Shown piece by piece: positions 1 to 7,340 of a stretch of 25,122 bases of DNA. A program made the position numbers and the translations under genes. The notes below the pieces were generated by a model. That model was not told the origin of the DNA. It worked only from the letters and a program-made list of their open reading frames with translations, and ran no database searches. How positions within the stretch are numbered: position 1 is the first letter of the stretch; each line of letters opens with the position of its first letter. Source of the stretch: CBDUQP01 sp965369385 (lineage in GTDB: Bacteria > Planctomycetota > Phycisphaerae > SM23-33); NCBI GenBank assembly GCA_965369385.1, contig CBDUQP010000040.1, positions 1-25,122 of the forward strand, in the 5' to 3' direction.

Positions 1-904
1 GATAGGTGCCCTGCAGCTTTCCGTTGGCGGAATCAAACCGCGGAGCGAAACCCATTTCATACATGCTGAAGAAGTAATCTTCATCATGGAAAGTGGTGTT
101 GAAACCCGTTTCGCGTGCGTCGGCCTGTCCATCTGTGACAGCAGCGGCCATGTATATACCTTCGACGGGCTGGACATACAGAATGATGCCCAAACCGTTA
201 TCCGGTTTGGGAATCGTGGGGTTACCGTTCAGTGCGCTATTGAGGAACTGTGCGCTGTTGTCACTGGCGAAGGCATTGGTGTCGAATGCTACATCGCAAC
301 CACGGCACTGGAAGCCGCCGCCCAGATTAATCTTACCGAAACGCACCTGGACTTTGTCATCCAGGAAATTGTGCTGATACCAATACTGCGTCACAAGGAT
401 CGAGCGATCCCCGCCGGCACTGTCATTCACGCCGAACAGGCTACCGACCGATGCCGGAGTCGTACCGTCCAAGCCGTCAGACCAGCTTCCTTCTGCCGAC
501 ATATAGAACTTGCCGTTCTTAAAGAAATCACACTTCAGGACAGTGGCAGGATCGATTTCGAACTCAAGAGTCCACGCGCCAGTATGGCGACCTGCTCGCT
601 TGTGCGTAAAGGCTCCGCCCTGCATGTTGATCTGATAGACCTGCGTCAAACCGAGCGATACCGTGATCCCGGCATCTTCCAACTGCTTCCCGATGCCAAA
701 CCAGTTATTGGTCAGCGTATCCCGCGTTGCGAGAGTTGCGGGATCAAGCCAAGACCCGTTTGACAACGTCGCTACCGAAACCTCTTCTTTAGATACTACC
801 GCTTTGAGGGTCTCGTCCTTCTGTGCTGGTGCATCGGCCAATACGACATTGGCCAGTAGCAGCAAACACAACATCCCCACTCTCCACGCCACACGTCCAG
901 TCAT
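1..904 (-). CDS. OprB-family carbohydrate-selective porin, 5' part (runs off the window edge)
   Basis: The frame is open from the ATG at 904 to the window edge, giving the first 301 residues. Residues 1-24 form a signal peptide: an arginine-containing start, a hydrophobic stretch MLCLLLLANVVLA, then ADA. The mature protein begins with a region like the start of the OprB porin domain (GIGKQLEDAGITVSLGLTQVYQINMQGG) followed by alternating aromatic and polar strands (QYWYQHNFLDDKVQVRFGKIN) typical of an outer-membrane beta barrel. AAGGAG lies 7 nt before the ATG. OprB porins pass sugars and other small solutes through the outer membrane. The 3' end, including most of the barrel, lies outside the window, so substrate cannot be judged. 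A promoter-like pair sits at 1041-1069, so the gene is probably transcribed apart from feoA. The family call is from motif style, not an alignment. Confidence 0.8.
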   Translation of the reverse strand, partial: MTGRVAWRVGMLCLLLLANVVLADAPAQKDETLKAVVSKEEVSVATLSNGSWLDPATLATRDTLTNNWFGIGKQLEDAGITVSLGLTQVYQINMQGGAFTHKRAGRHTGAWTLEFEIDPATVLKCDFFKNGKFYMSAEGSWSDGLDGTTPASVGSLFGVNDSAGGDRSILVTQYWYQHNFLDDKVQVRFGKINLGGGFQCRGCDVAFDTNAFASDNSAQFLNSALNGNPTIPKPDNGLGIILYVQPVEGIYMAAAVTDGQADARETGFNTTFHDEDYFFSMYEMGFAPRFDSANGKLQGTY

Positions 905-1040
905 TGTTTTCTCCTTGTGTGACGTAAGAACATCTTACCAATAGTGACTCACGCACACGAGTTTGCACACGCCCTTGTCATATCGACAGATGCCCTGATG
1001 CACATCAAAGCACCTATGCAGTATTACGAAACTCACAAAC

Positions 1041-1069
1041 ATAATAACTAGGGCAAAGGTACAATTCAA
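1041..1069 (-). promoter_or_regulatory. Candidate sigma-70 promoter of the porin gene
   Basis: On the minus strand TTGAAT (1064-1069) and TATTAT (1041-1046) are separated by 17 nt. Transcription would start near 1034, leaving a leader of about 130 nt before the ATG at 904. The perfect inverted repeat at 1084-1127 lies just upstream of the -35 element. This is inferred from consensus only. Confidence 0.45.
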
Positions 1070-1083
1070 CCCTTAAGCGTAGT

Positions 1084-1127
1084 TGTGTGCGATATCTCTT
1101 TCTGGCGAGAAAGAGATATCGCACACA
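1084..1127. repeat. Perfect 20-bp inverted repeat with a 4-nt loop
   Basis: Arms 1084-1103 and 1108-1127 are exact reverse complements around GGCG. The arms contain TGTGTGCGATATC and its complement. It lies 33 nt beyond the feoA stop and just upstream of the porin promoter. There is no T-tract on either strand, so a classic intrinsic terminator is not obvious. It may still end the dtxR-feoA transcript, or be a protein-binding site upstream of the porin promoter. Confidence 0.85.
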
Positions 1128-1159
1128 GAGCAGGTGAGTTCAGCTTTGGGCTTTTGGTA

Positions 1160-1405
1160 TTACTCGACGCTGACCATTATTTTGCTGGTCATACCGTGGC
1201 CTATCATCAGGCGGACATCGCCGGAAGCTACAACAGCAGGCCCGGTTCGACCGCCGCATCCGCGGAGTACCTTGATAGTACAACCGACTGTCAACCCCAT
1301 GCTGATAAGCCGACTTTGCACCTCTCTTCCCCCCTGCACGGAAACCACCGTAGCTTCCTGCCCGATGTCCAAGTCGCTGAGGGAACACATTGCCGACGAA
1401 CTCAT
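1160..1405 (-). CDS. feoA: FeoA-domain protein (ferrous iron transport accessory)
   Basis: This encodes an 81-residue protein that is essentially one FeoA/SH3-like domain: LSDLDIGQEATVVSVQGG, then the hallmark REVQSRLISMGLTVGC and a closing block GDVRLMIGHGMTSKI. FeoA proteins support the FeoB ferrous iron transporter on its cytoplasmic side. No feoB is present here, so this is an orphan copy within the window. I chose the ATG at 1405 because AGGAG sits 7 nt upstream; the frame is open further upstream but that part does not look like the family. It lies 76 nt downstream of the DtxR-type gene on the same strand. The DtxR-type protein lacks the C-terminal SH3 domain that is related to FeoA, so the two could be functional partners; that link is inference. 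Confidence 0.85.
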   Translation of the reverse strand: MSSSAMCSLSDLDIGQEATVVSVQGGREVQSRLISMGLTVGCTIKVLRGCGGRTGPAVVASGDVRLMIGHGMTSKIMVSVE

Positions 1406-1481
1406 CACAAAACTCCTGACCGCAGGCTGAAGCAAACTTCACCAACGGATCCGCCAACTGCTAAAACTACAGTCGCATACA

Positions 1482-1952
1482 TCATTCTGTTTTGGCAGAA
1501 TCGCCTCTTAGCAAACAGAATGCTCTAAAATCTCGCAACCACAGTTCACTCGTAGTATCAGCCCGACTGGATATAAACTCCACCAGACATGCAAGTCGCT
1601 CAAGAGCACCATCATCAATATCGTGCTCAATTCGACAGGCATTGCGTTCGGCGATCTGTTCATCCAATCCCAAAACATCCGTAAAAAAACTACTAAGCGC
1701 GGCATGTTTCCGGCGAATCTCAGCCGCTATCCGCTCGCCGGCATCAGTCAACGTAACCAGTTCATATGGAGCATAATTGACCAAACTGCGCTCAGCCATC
1801 GCGTGCAAAGCATTGGAAACAGACGAACTTCGCACACCAAGTTTCGCGGCAATATCCCGCCCCCGGGCGGCACCTTTGGCACAAATCAATCCCTGGATGG
1901 TCTCAAGATAGTCCTCCATGGATGGTGTGAGATTGTTTCGATCTGCCGCCAT
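1482..1952 (-). CDS. DtxR/MntR-family metal-dependent transcriptional regulator
   Basis: The protein opens with LTPSMEDYLETI, the usual start of the winged-helix domain in this family. It continues with a recognition-helix region (GRDIAAKLGVRSSSVSNALHAM) and a wing (LVNYAPYELVTLTDAG). The dimerisation/metal domain has RKHAALSSFF (His83) and the ligand block ACRIEHDID, where Cys106, Glu109 and His110 match DtxR Cys102, Glu105 and His106. There is no C-terminal SH3-like domain, so it is MntR-length (156 aa). I chose the ATG at 1952 (AGGA 7 nt upstream, nine residues before the first conserved motif). A longer start at 2003 adds 17 residues but would leave almost no leader from the promoter-like site at 2016-2043. 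It probably represses iron or manganese genes with the metal as corepressor. The downstream feoA suggests iron. Confidence 0.85.
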   Translation of the reverse strand: MAADRNNLTPSMEDYLETIQGLICAKGAARGRDIAAKLGVRSSSVSNALHAMAERSLVNYAPYELVTLTDAGERIAAEIRRKHAALSSFFTDVLGLDEQIAERNACRIEHDIDDGALERLACLVEFISSRADTTSELWLRDFRAFCLLRGDSAKTE

Positions 1953-2009
1953 ATACGCATCCTGATAGTCACGCGTCATTGCACCAAAATAGTCGCGATT
2001 CATCGCACT

Positions 2010-2043
2010 AATAGTATCCTACAACACTGAGCCTTTATTTCAA
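2010..2043 (-). promoter_or_regulatory. Promoter/operator candidate of the DtxR-type gene
   Basis: On the minus strand TTGAAA (2038-2043) and TAGGAT (2016-2021) are 16 nt apart. The 12-mer AATAGTATCCTA at 2010-2021 (plus strand) is repeated exactly at 16860-16871 in the promoter of the Rrf2-type gene. It contains the dyad TAG-GATA-CTA. It may be a shared -10-type element or a shared operator; sequence alone cannot separate the two. Confidence 0.4.
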
Positions 2044-2268
2044 TACAATGTTCACTGCAATGAACCTTTTTCTGCAAAGCCCCAAGTCCCCACCTGCATC
2101 AGAAAAAGTCGATGACAAAACTAATGGTCATCACCTTGTAATAACTATAGTTAGCTTTATGACTTCACAATTCGCACTCACAAAACCCATTGCGGCATCC
2201 AATTGCCATTGTCTACGTAGCCACTTCTCGTCTGTCTGGGAGAAGGGGAAGACGGCGGCATGCCAAGG

Positions 2269-2382
2269 GCACTAGTTCTTTGTCCCGGCGAAACTGATGG
2301 GTGTTAAGTCTTAATAAGTTCTTGCCTGCCAGTTTCTACTGGCAGGTTGCCATCGGTCATTATTCGTGGGACAGAGCACTAG
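2269..2382. repeat. Nested inverted-repeat element with 7-bp direct repeats (MITE-like or structured RNA)
   Basis: The outer arms 2272-2292 and 2363-2382 pair with few mismatches (CTAGTTCTTTGTCCC against CTAGTGCTCTGTCCC, then CGAA in both). Just inside, ACTGATGG pairs with CCATCGGT. The centre holds a perfect 9-bp hairpin, CCTGCCAGT-TTCT-ACTGGCAGG (2325-2346), beside the small dyad TTAAGTCTTAA. GCACTAG occurs in direct orientation at both ends (2269-2275 and 2376-2382), as a target-site duplication would, although CTAG is itself palindromic. There is no room for a transposase, so it would be a non-autonomous element or a branched RNA. Confidence 0.55.
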
Positions 2383-2560
2383 CAGACTTCTACTCACCCA
2401 CACATATTTCGTGACCGGGACGGCATCATTCAAGGGGCGAACGGTCAAGTCAATCGAACACGTGGACCACAAGGGCAACATAATCGAGAGCGTTTCCGGC
2501 AAGGGGTCGGTAGTGCCTCTCCTCAACGGCATCCGCCTTTATCGCGTATACCCGAAGTAG
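2383..2560 (+). pseudogene. Likely 3' remnant of a protein-coding gene, family unknown
   Basis: Directly beside the inverted-repeat element a plus-strand frame reads to a TAG at 2558-2560. The peptide looks protein-like (TASFKGRTVKSIEHVDHKGN, ending LNGIRLYRVYPK), and its third codon positions are mostly G or C, as in the clear genes nearby. The frame has no ATG and no ribosome binding site, only a GTG inside the repeat element. I read it as the C-terminal stump of a gene whose 5' part was lost, perhaps when the element inserted or a deletion occurred. I do not recognise the family. A chance open frame is still possible. Confidence 0.35.
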
Positions 2561-2821
2561 TTCTTCGCAAGGATACGATACGCTCAGAACAGCGGCATGA
2601 TATGGACTTCAGTATTCCAGCCATCGTACAGCGCGTGTCTCCGAACGCCATCTTGCTGCCTCGGAGATGACCGGAATCAATAGAAAAGGCTGCCAGACAA
2701 CAAGTTTTCGCTACCATACTGCCCGGGAATGGCTAGAATCACGTGAGAATACGTTAGTATCTGACAGAGGAACTCATCTTCGGGATTGTATCTGGTCGAT
2801 AAGAACTGCAAGGAGTCAACC
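2561..2821. other. Non-coding stretch upstream of the small acidic gene
   Basis: No convincing gene is seen. A 7-bp inverted repeat, TCTCCGA (2638-2644) and TCGGAGA (2661-2667), is present. AAGGAG at 2810-2815 is the ribosome binding site of the gene starting at 2822. I could not find a good -35/-10 pair. The stretch 2044-2268 to the left likewise shows no supported gene. Confidence 0.4.
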
Positions 2822-2992
2822 ATGACAGGCGCAGCCTATCAAGCCCCGACATTCGATGAACTCAAGAGTCATTTTGGTGAAGACCTTACTGAGATCAAGG
2901 TTGAAGAACGTGCCAGCGACGTGGATGATTTTGTCCAGAAACTGGAGAACGCTCTGCAAGCCACAAAGGATCATTCGATCCAGTTCGGATAG
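2822..2992 (+). CDS. Small acidic protein (56 aa) paired with the peptidase-like gene
   Basis: The ATG at 2822 follows AAGGAG with 6 nt spacing, a stronger start than the upstream in-frame codon at 2786. The 56-residue product has no signal peptide or membrane segment. It is acidic, with clusters such as FGEDLTEIKVEE and ASDVDDFVQKLENAL, and probably forms one or two helices. Its stop is 3 nt before the GTG of the 530-aa gene, so the two are almost certainly co-transcribed and probably translationally coupled. I do not recognise the family. Possible roles for a tiny gene tightly coupled to a cysteine-peptidase-like protein are inhibitor or antitoxin, peptide substrate or precursor, or stabilising subunit. 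These are inferences from context; nothing in the sequence picks one. Confidence 0.7.
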   Translation: MTGAAYQAPTFDELKSHFGEDLTEIKVEERASDVDDFVQKLENALQATKDHSIQFG

Positions 2993-2995
2993 CCA

Positions 2996-4588
2996 GTGTG
3001 CGACCTCATTCGACTAGTGACTGGCTCATCGCCTGAAGTCGTTGATCTCCGTCGCCCATTCTCCAATTTTCAATACCTGCAGAATCGACATGGTGACTGG
3101 CATGCCACCCATGGACTGAGCCGTATCTTCTCACAGGCCAGGCGATCTATGGCGAACACTCTCGTGGTGGAATTGTTGCCGCCGAAAAATGAGATCGCAG
3201 ATGAAGTACGGGAATTGACTTCGCTGGCCAGCGACTACGTCGATGGTGGTGCATGGCGACTCTCTTTCTTTAGGACGCCCTTTAGCGTCAGTTCAGACAT
3301 CTCCCGGTTGCCCAGCAACGACCTCGCCGGATACGCTATTGTGCGGAAGGATTGTTTTGGAGAGAATTGCACCAGTCATGTTTTCGAGTCCGTCTTTTCA
3401 AAATACGATCACATCCACAACTTCGTTCCTGGATTGACCGAATACTTTGTTGACTGCAATGGGCGAAGATTCTCGGTCCATGGGATCATGTACTGCCAAC
3501 AGAATGCGGCTAACAAAGCGTGTGCCCAAGTCGCGTTGCGTAGTCTGCTTTCTTCGATTTTTCCGAACCAGCCGATTAACTATTCTATTTTGAACAGTCA
3601 AGCCCAAGTCACAGAACCAGGCAAAGGCCTTACCTCCGTTCAGATACGTCGGATTCTTGACCAATTCGGTGTGCCGTATGTGGATTTGGATTATGATACG
3701 GATCTCGGACGCAGCCTTGTCGAAAGTGTTCCATACCATCGCTTCATCTACACTGGAATGGAGTCCGGCCGTGGAGGACTCGTCGGTTTTGAGTTCTCAA
3801 AGGATTCTGACCTCGACCAGACCGTTCCGGAACCTAGGCCTAGGCACATCATTCCCTTCTTTGGACATACGTTTAATCAAGACACTTGGGCGCCACGAGC
3901 CTCAGGAGCCTATTTCCATGTGGGACAGAAGACTCGATATATCCCAAGTGATGAGTGGATGAGCAGCTTCATAGGTCATGATGATAACTTTGGGCCCAAT
4001 TTCTGTATCCCCCGGAAATTCATTGCACCACAGCAAGTAAAATACGTCCTCAGTCTCCTCCCTGCCAAACTTATTGGAACTCCATTGAGTGCAGAGGCCA
4101 GGGCGATAGACTTCCTCTACAACCATCTCGATCAGATCGATACAAATGCAAAGTGGGGCCGGCGATGGAAAACGCACATCCAACAACAAGATACCGTTGC
4201 ACGCACACTTCTGATGAGCAGAGAACGCTACCATGCTCATCTTACGCATGCCACTGACTGGGAAGGGCATCAGGAGAACACGAAAATCGCAAGCTTCCTA
4301 TGCAACGAAATCCTACCAGAGGATTTCTGGATGGTTGAACTTTCACTCCCGGATTTGTATTCCGCCAACTACAGCAAGATTGGTGAACTCCTTTTTACTC
4401 TGCAGCCAGAGGGACTAAGAATCGATCTGGCCATATTGCGAATCTCAGAACAATACGCCATCAAACTCCCCAGTAGATCAGATTTGGTTTCCATCCCCAG
4501 TTGCCTGAAGTCCCATGTCCCTCTCTACACACATGAGGTGGGACTTCTTGATTTTCAGAAAACCTGGACCTTCTCGCCCACCGCATGA
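2996..4588 (+). CDS. 530-aa protein with papain/C39-like cysteine peptidase signature
   Basis: The start is GTG, 3 nt after the stop of the small gene, with no ribosome binding site of its own, which points to coupled translation. The first 155 or so residues are unrecognised. The centre carries what looks like a cysteine-peptidase core: YCQQN with Gln168/169 as a possible oxyanion-hole residue, NKACAQVALRSLL with Cys176 as candidate nucleophile at a helix start, HIIPFFGHTFNQDTW with His291 as candidate base, and GHDDNFGPNF (Asp329/Asp330) as candidate third residue. The order Gln, Cys, His, Asp matches the papain fold and C39-like domains. The last 180 residues (about 350-530) are also unrecognised. 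No signal peptide or membrane segment is visible, so it is probably cytoplasmic. It could instead be a transglutaminase-like or acyltransferase member of the same fold. Catalytic residues were assigned by eye. Confidence 0.65.
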   Translation: MCDLIRLVTGSSPEVVDLRRPFSNFQYLQNRHGDWHATHGLSRIFSQARRSMANTLVVELLPPKNEIADEVRELTSLASDYVDGGAWRLSFFRTPFSVSSDISRLPSNDLAGYAIVRKDCFGENCTSHVFESVFSKYDHIHNFVPGLTEYFVDCNGRRFSVHGIMYCQQNAANKACAQVALRSLLSSIFPNQPINYSILNSQAQVTEPGKGLTSVQIRRILDQFGVPYVDLDYDTDLGRSLVESVPYHRFIYTGMESGRGGLVGFEFSKDSDLDQTVPEPRPRHIIPFFGHTFNQDTWAPRASGAYFHVGQKTRYIPSDEWMSSFIGHDDNFGPNFCIPRKFIAPQQVKYVLSLLPAKLIGTPLSAEARAIDFLYNHLDQIDTNAKWGRRWKTHIQQQDTVARTLLMSRERYHAHLTHATDWEGHQENTKIASFLCNEILPEDFWMVELSLPDLYSANYSKIGELLFTLQPEGLRIDLAILRISEQYAIKLPSRSDLVSIPSCLKSHVPLYTHEVGLLDFQKTWTFSPTA

Positions 4589-4649
4589 TTCGTTTACATC
4601 GCGGAGTGAGCCTATCTGAGAGCTAACAACGTCTTCATATCGCGCGAGA

Positions 4650-5330
4650 TCACATCTCGAAGCGGTAGCCGATTTCGCGTACTGTGTGGATGTGCTTCGG
4701 CGCGGCCGGGTCGCATTCGATCTTCCTTCGCAGCGTATTGACGCAACGATCAACGCTTCGCGAAGTGACAAACGCATCGTATCCCCACACACACCTGAGT
4801 ATCTCATCGCGACTTAGCGCCTTGCCCGCCTTGGATGCCAGCATTTCCAGCAGAGCGTATTCCTTGGGCGTGAGTTCCACATGGCGGCCGCCGCGTTTCA
4901 TAGTTCGCGACGCCACGTCCAACACGCAATCCCCGAACACATACTCCGCCGGCCTGCTCGACCGGCCCCTTCGTATGAATGCGTTGGCCCTCGCCATCAG
5001 TTCGCGAATGCTGAACGGTTTGGTCACGTAGTCATCCGCGCCCAGATTCAGTCCCAGCACAATGTCCGACTCCTGCCCCTTGGCGGTCAGCATGATAATC
5101 GGCATCGCAAGCCCCTCCTTGCGGATGAGCCTGCATATCTCGTAGCCATTAATCTTCGGCAGCATGATGTCTAGGATGATGAGGGCCGGCTTGGAGTTCA
5201 GCGCGCGGTCGAGCCCCCGCTCGCCGTCGGTCGCGGTAATCACACTGTACCCCTCAAACTCGAAGTTATCCTTCAGCCCGCGGAGCATCGTCGGATCATC
5301 TTCAACTATTAGAACTGTCTCGCTGTCCAT
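4650..5330 (-). CDS. OmpR/PhoB-type response regulator
   Basis: This has an N-terminal receiver domain (about residues 5-118) with the acidic pocket VEDDP, phospho-acceptor Asp54 in LIILDIMLP, the Thr of IIMLTAKGQ and the Lys of DDYVTKPFS. A C-terminal winged-helix DNA-binding domain follows (about 128-226), with HVELTPKEYALLEMLASKAG and RSVDRCVNTLRRKIE...HTVREIGYRF. I chose the ATG at 5330, which starts just before the first conserved strand and has GAGGAG 10 nt upstream. An ATG at 5354 with GAGGG upstream is possible and adds eight residues. The gene overlaps the 3' end of the histidine kinase, so the two are translated together and form a cognate pair. Its target promoters are not evident here. 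Confidence 0.93.
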   Translation of the reverse strand: MDSETVLIVEDDPTMLRGLKDNFEFEGYSVITATDGERGLDRALNSKPALIILDIMLPKINGYEICRLIRKEGLAMPIIMLTAKGQESDIVLGLNLGADDYVTKPFSIRELMARANAFIRRGRSSRPAEYVFGDCVLDVASRTMKRGGRHVELTPKEYALLEMLASKAGKALSRDEILRCVWGYDAFVTSRSVDRCVNTLRRKIECDPAAPKHIHTVREIGYRFEM

Positions 5331-7305
5331 TGTCGCCGAACTCCTCATCGCCATCCGAAACCCTCATCGTCACCGTAAACGTACTCCCTTCGCCAAGGCG
5401 GCTGGTCACGTCTATATCAGCATTGTGCGCATCTATGATGAACTTGACAATACTGAGCCCCAATCCGCACCCCTCCGCAGTGCGTGAAAGCGTCTGATCA
5501 ACCTGGTAGAACCTTTCGAACACCTTACGTATCGCACGCCGTGACATGCCGATTCCATTGTCCGACACACTCATGTGCACCTTGCCGTCATCCGCCCACG
5601 CCCGCAGCGTTACGTGTTTCTCATCGGCGGTATATTTCCAGGCGTTGTCCAGCAGGTTCACCAGCACTGTCACCAGTGCATCCCCGTCACCGTCAACTTC
5701 CGGCAGGCTATCGGGGCATTGAACATCCAGATAGCAGCCGGGTTGGCTTAGTCTCTCCCTTGCGACAGCCGCTGCTGCCGCGATCACCGAACCCGGCTGA
5801 ATCTGGCTGAATTCAAACGCACGCTTGTTTCTCTCCATCCGAGAGAATGTCAGGAAATTATCTATGAGGCGACTTAGACGCTCGTTCTCCTTGCTGATGA
5901 GCGTCAGGTATTCTCTAGAGTGGGCCTCATCCTCACACCGCCCGTCAAGCAGCGTGTCAACCAGCACACGCATGGATGCCAGCGGAGTCTTCAGTTCGTG
6001 GCTGACAGTGGCGATCAGATCATTCTTCAGACGAGTCAGCTTCAACTGGCGTCTAAGATATCCCGCGAGCACCACCGCAAGCGACGCTATAGCGCCGATG
6101 CACGCTACCGCCACCACCACGTAGGCCGCCGCCTGCTGATCAGACGCAGCCGCGAAGGGATCGCCATCTTCCAGATACAGCTCCAGACGCCACCCGGGCA
6201 TGTGCTCGCCGGCGGGAATACTCAAGAATGCTTTGCTGTCCGGCTCGGCCGCGCGATGGACGACAACTCTAGCGCCGGGGACGTCCGACGAGTTCGGAAT
6301 CATGGAATCAGCGGCTGCGAGCACTGTCCTATCCGCAAATAGCAGCACAATGCCGCCGCGGGAACTGCCAAGCCGCCAAATGCCATCGGCGCCCTGAGCG
6401 AGCACGCCGCCTTCGGGCCGACTCCACTGCCCATCCCTCACCCGCGCGGCCAATCTCTCCGCCGCCAGCGTTTTCAGATCAGACTCCAACACTGCCTTCA
6501 TCGCCACAAGCCGCTCCATCAGGAACAACCGCTGCCGCCCGCCCATCATGCCGTCTGAGTAGTCCATCACGCGAAGCAGCAACTCCTTCTTCACCTCAGC
6601 AACTGCTGCCTCATTGCCGCCGGCCGCCATCTCCAACGCCATGAGCATGCAATCGGGAAGTATCAGCCTCCCACTCGCATCGCGGGCGGCTTTGTATTTC
6701 TCAACTCGCAGCGGCCCGGCCACCAGCTTGATCGCATCTGCCTTCCGCTCTGCTTTCAGCAGGCATCGCACTTGCCCCTGAAGCGCTCTGGCCTGTTCGT
6801 TCACGTCAGTAGTCTTCGCTACGATTCGCCCGTATGCCTCAGCCGCTTTGAGTGGCGAACCGGCTTCGTATTCCAGTTCGTTGGCTGCTGTCCAGTCCGC
6901 CGAAGCGTTCTGGACATTTACGTGCACAATCGCCGAATCCGGATAGAGCACCCCGCCCGCATCGTCGCACACTATCACGCTGTCGGCCAGACCGGTGTGA
7001 ACGAGGCCGGCAAACGTATCGCCGGGAGCTTGCTGCTTCTGGCCGGACGAAAGCGACGTCGCTTCTGCCACGGCATCCAGCTTGGCCCGCCATGGGGCGT
7101 CCAACCGCTCACGCGTTTCGTCGAGTTTGCTACGGTACGTCTCAGTCAATCGCTCGCGAACCGCCGAGCGCACGTTGTCCATGGCTGCGCCCATGAACCA
7201 CAGCACGCACGCAGCCGGTATCGCGACCGCGGCCACAAACACCAGCAGCACGCCCAGCAACTCTCGCCTGCTGCCGGTGTCCGGGATTCCATTTCCATTC
7301 TTCAT
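5302..7305 (-). CDS. Membrane sensor histidine kinase with large extracytoplasmic domain
   Basis: Residues about 16-38 are a first membrane segment (LLGVLLVFVAAVAIPAACVLWF) and about 392-415 a second. Between them lies an extracytoplasmic region of about 350 residues with a helical, TPR-like part (LKAAEAYGRIVAKTTDVNEQARALQGQVRCL). The cytoplasmic part has the phospho-acceptor box ATVSHELKTPLASMR (His about 436), then the ATPase domain with NLLDNAWKYT, SDNGIGMS and GCGLGLSIVKFI. The ATG at 7305 is used; an upstream TTG (7311) is less likely. The gene starts 35 nt after the stop of the secreted TPR protein and overlaps the response regulator, so the three probably form one operon. The ligand is unknown; the TPR protein could be part of the sensing system, which is inference. 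Confidence 0.92.
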   Translation of the reverse strand: MKNGNGIPDTGSRRELLGVLLVFVAAVAIPAACVLWFMGAAMDNVRSAVRERLTETYRSKLDETRERLDAPWRAKLDAVAEATSLSSGQKQQAPGDTFAGLVHTGLADSVIVCDDAGGVLYPDSAIVHVNVQNASADWTAANELEYEAGSPLKAAEAYGRIVAKTTDVNEQARALQGQVRCLLKAERKADAIKLVAGPLRVEKYKAARDASGRLILPDCMLMALEMAAGGNEAAVAEVKKELLLRVMDYSDGMMGGRQRLFLMERLVAMKAVLESDLKTLAAERLAARVRDGQWSRPEGGVLAQGADGIWRLGSSRGGIVLLFADRTVLAAADSMIPNSSDVPGARVVVHRAAEPDSKAFLSIPAGEHMPGWRLELYLEDGDPFAAASDQQAAAYVVVAVACIGAIASLAVVLAGYLRRQLKLTRLKNDLIATVSHELKTPLASMRVLVDTLLDGRCEDEAHSREYLTLISKENERLSRLIDNFLTFSRMERNKRAFEFSQIQPGSVIAAAAAVARERLSQPGCYLDVQCPDSLPEVDGDGDALVTVLVNLLDNAWKYTADEKHVTLRAWADDGKVHMSVSDNGIGMSRRAIRKVFERFYQVDQTLSRTAEGCGLGLSIVKFIIDAHNADIDVTSRLGEGSTFTVTMRVSDGDEEFGDNGQRDSSNS

Positions 7306-7340
7306 TCGCAATAGCTCATTCGTCGCGGCCGATCACTCGA

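Noticed and set aside
86..763. 225-aa plus-strand open frame
   Set aside because: It is antisense to the porin gene, whose minus-strand frame has a signal peptide, a ribosome binding site and family motifs. The plus-strand product has none.
1484..1501. Small inverted repeat ATTCTG/CAGAAT at the end of the DtxR-type gene
   Set aside because: It has a 6-bp stem overlapping the stop codon, no T-tract, and the following gene is probably in the same transcript. It is too weak to call a terminator.
3835..3846. CCTAGGCCTAGG palindrome
   Set aside because: It lies within the coding frame of the 530-aa protein (Pro-Arg-Pro-Arg codons) and is probably chance.
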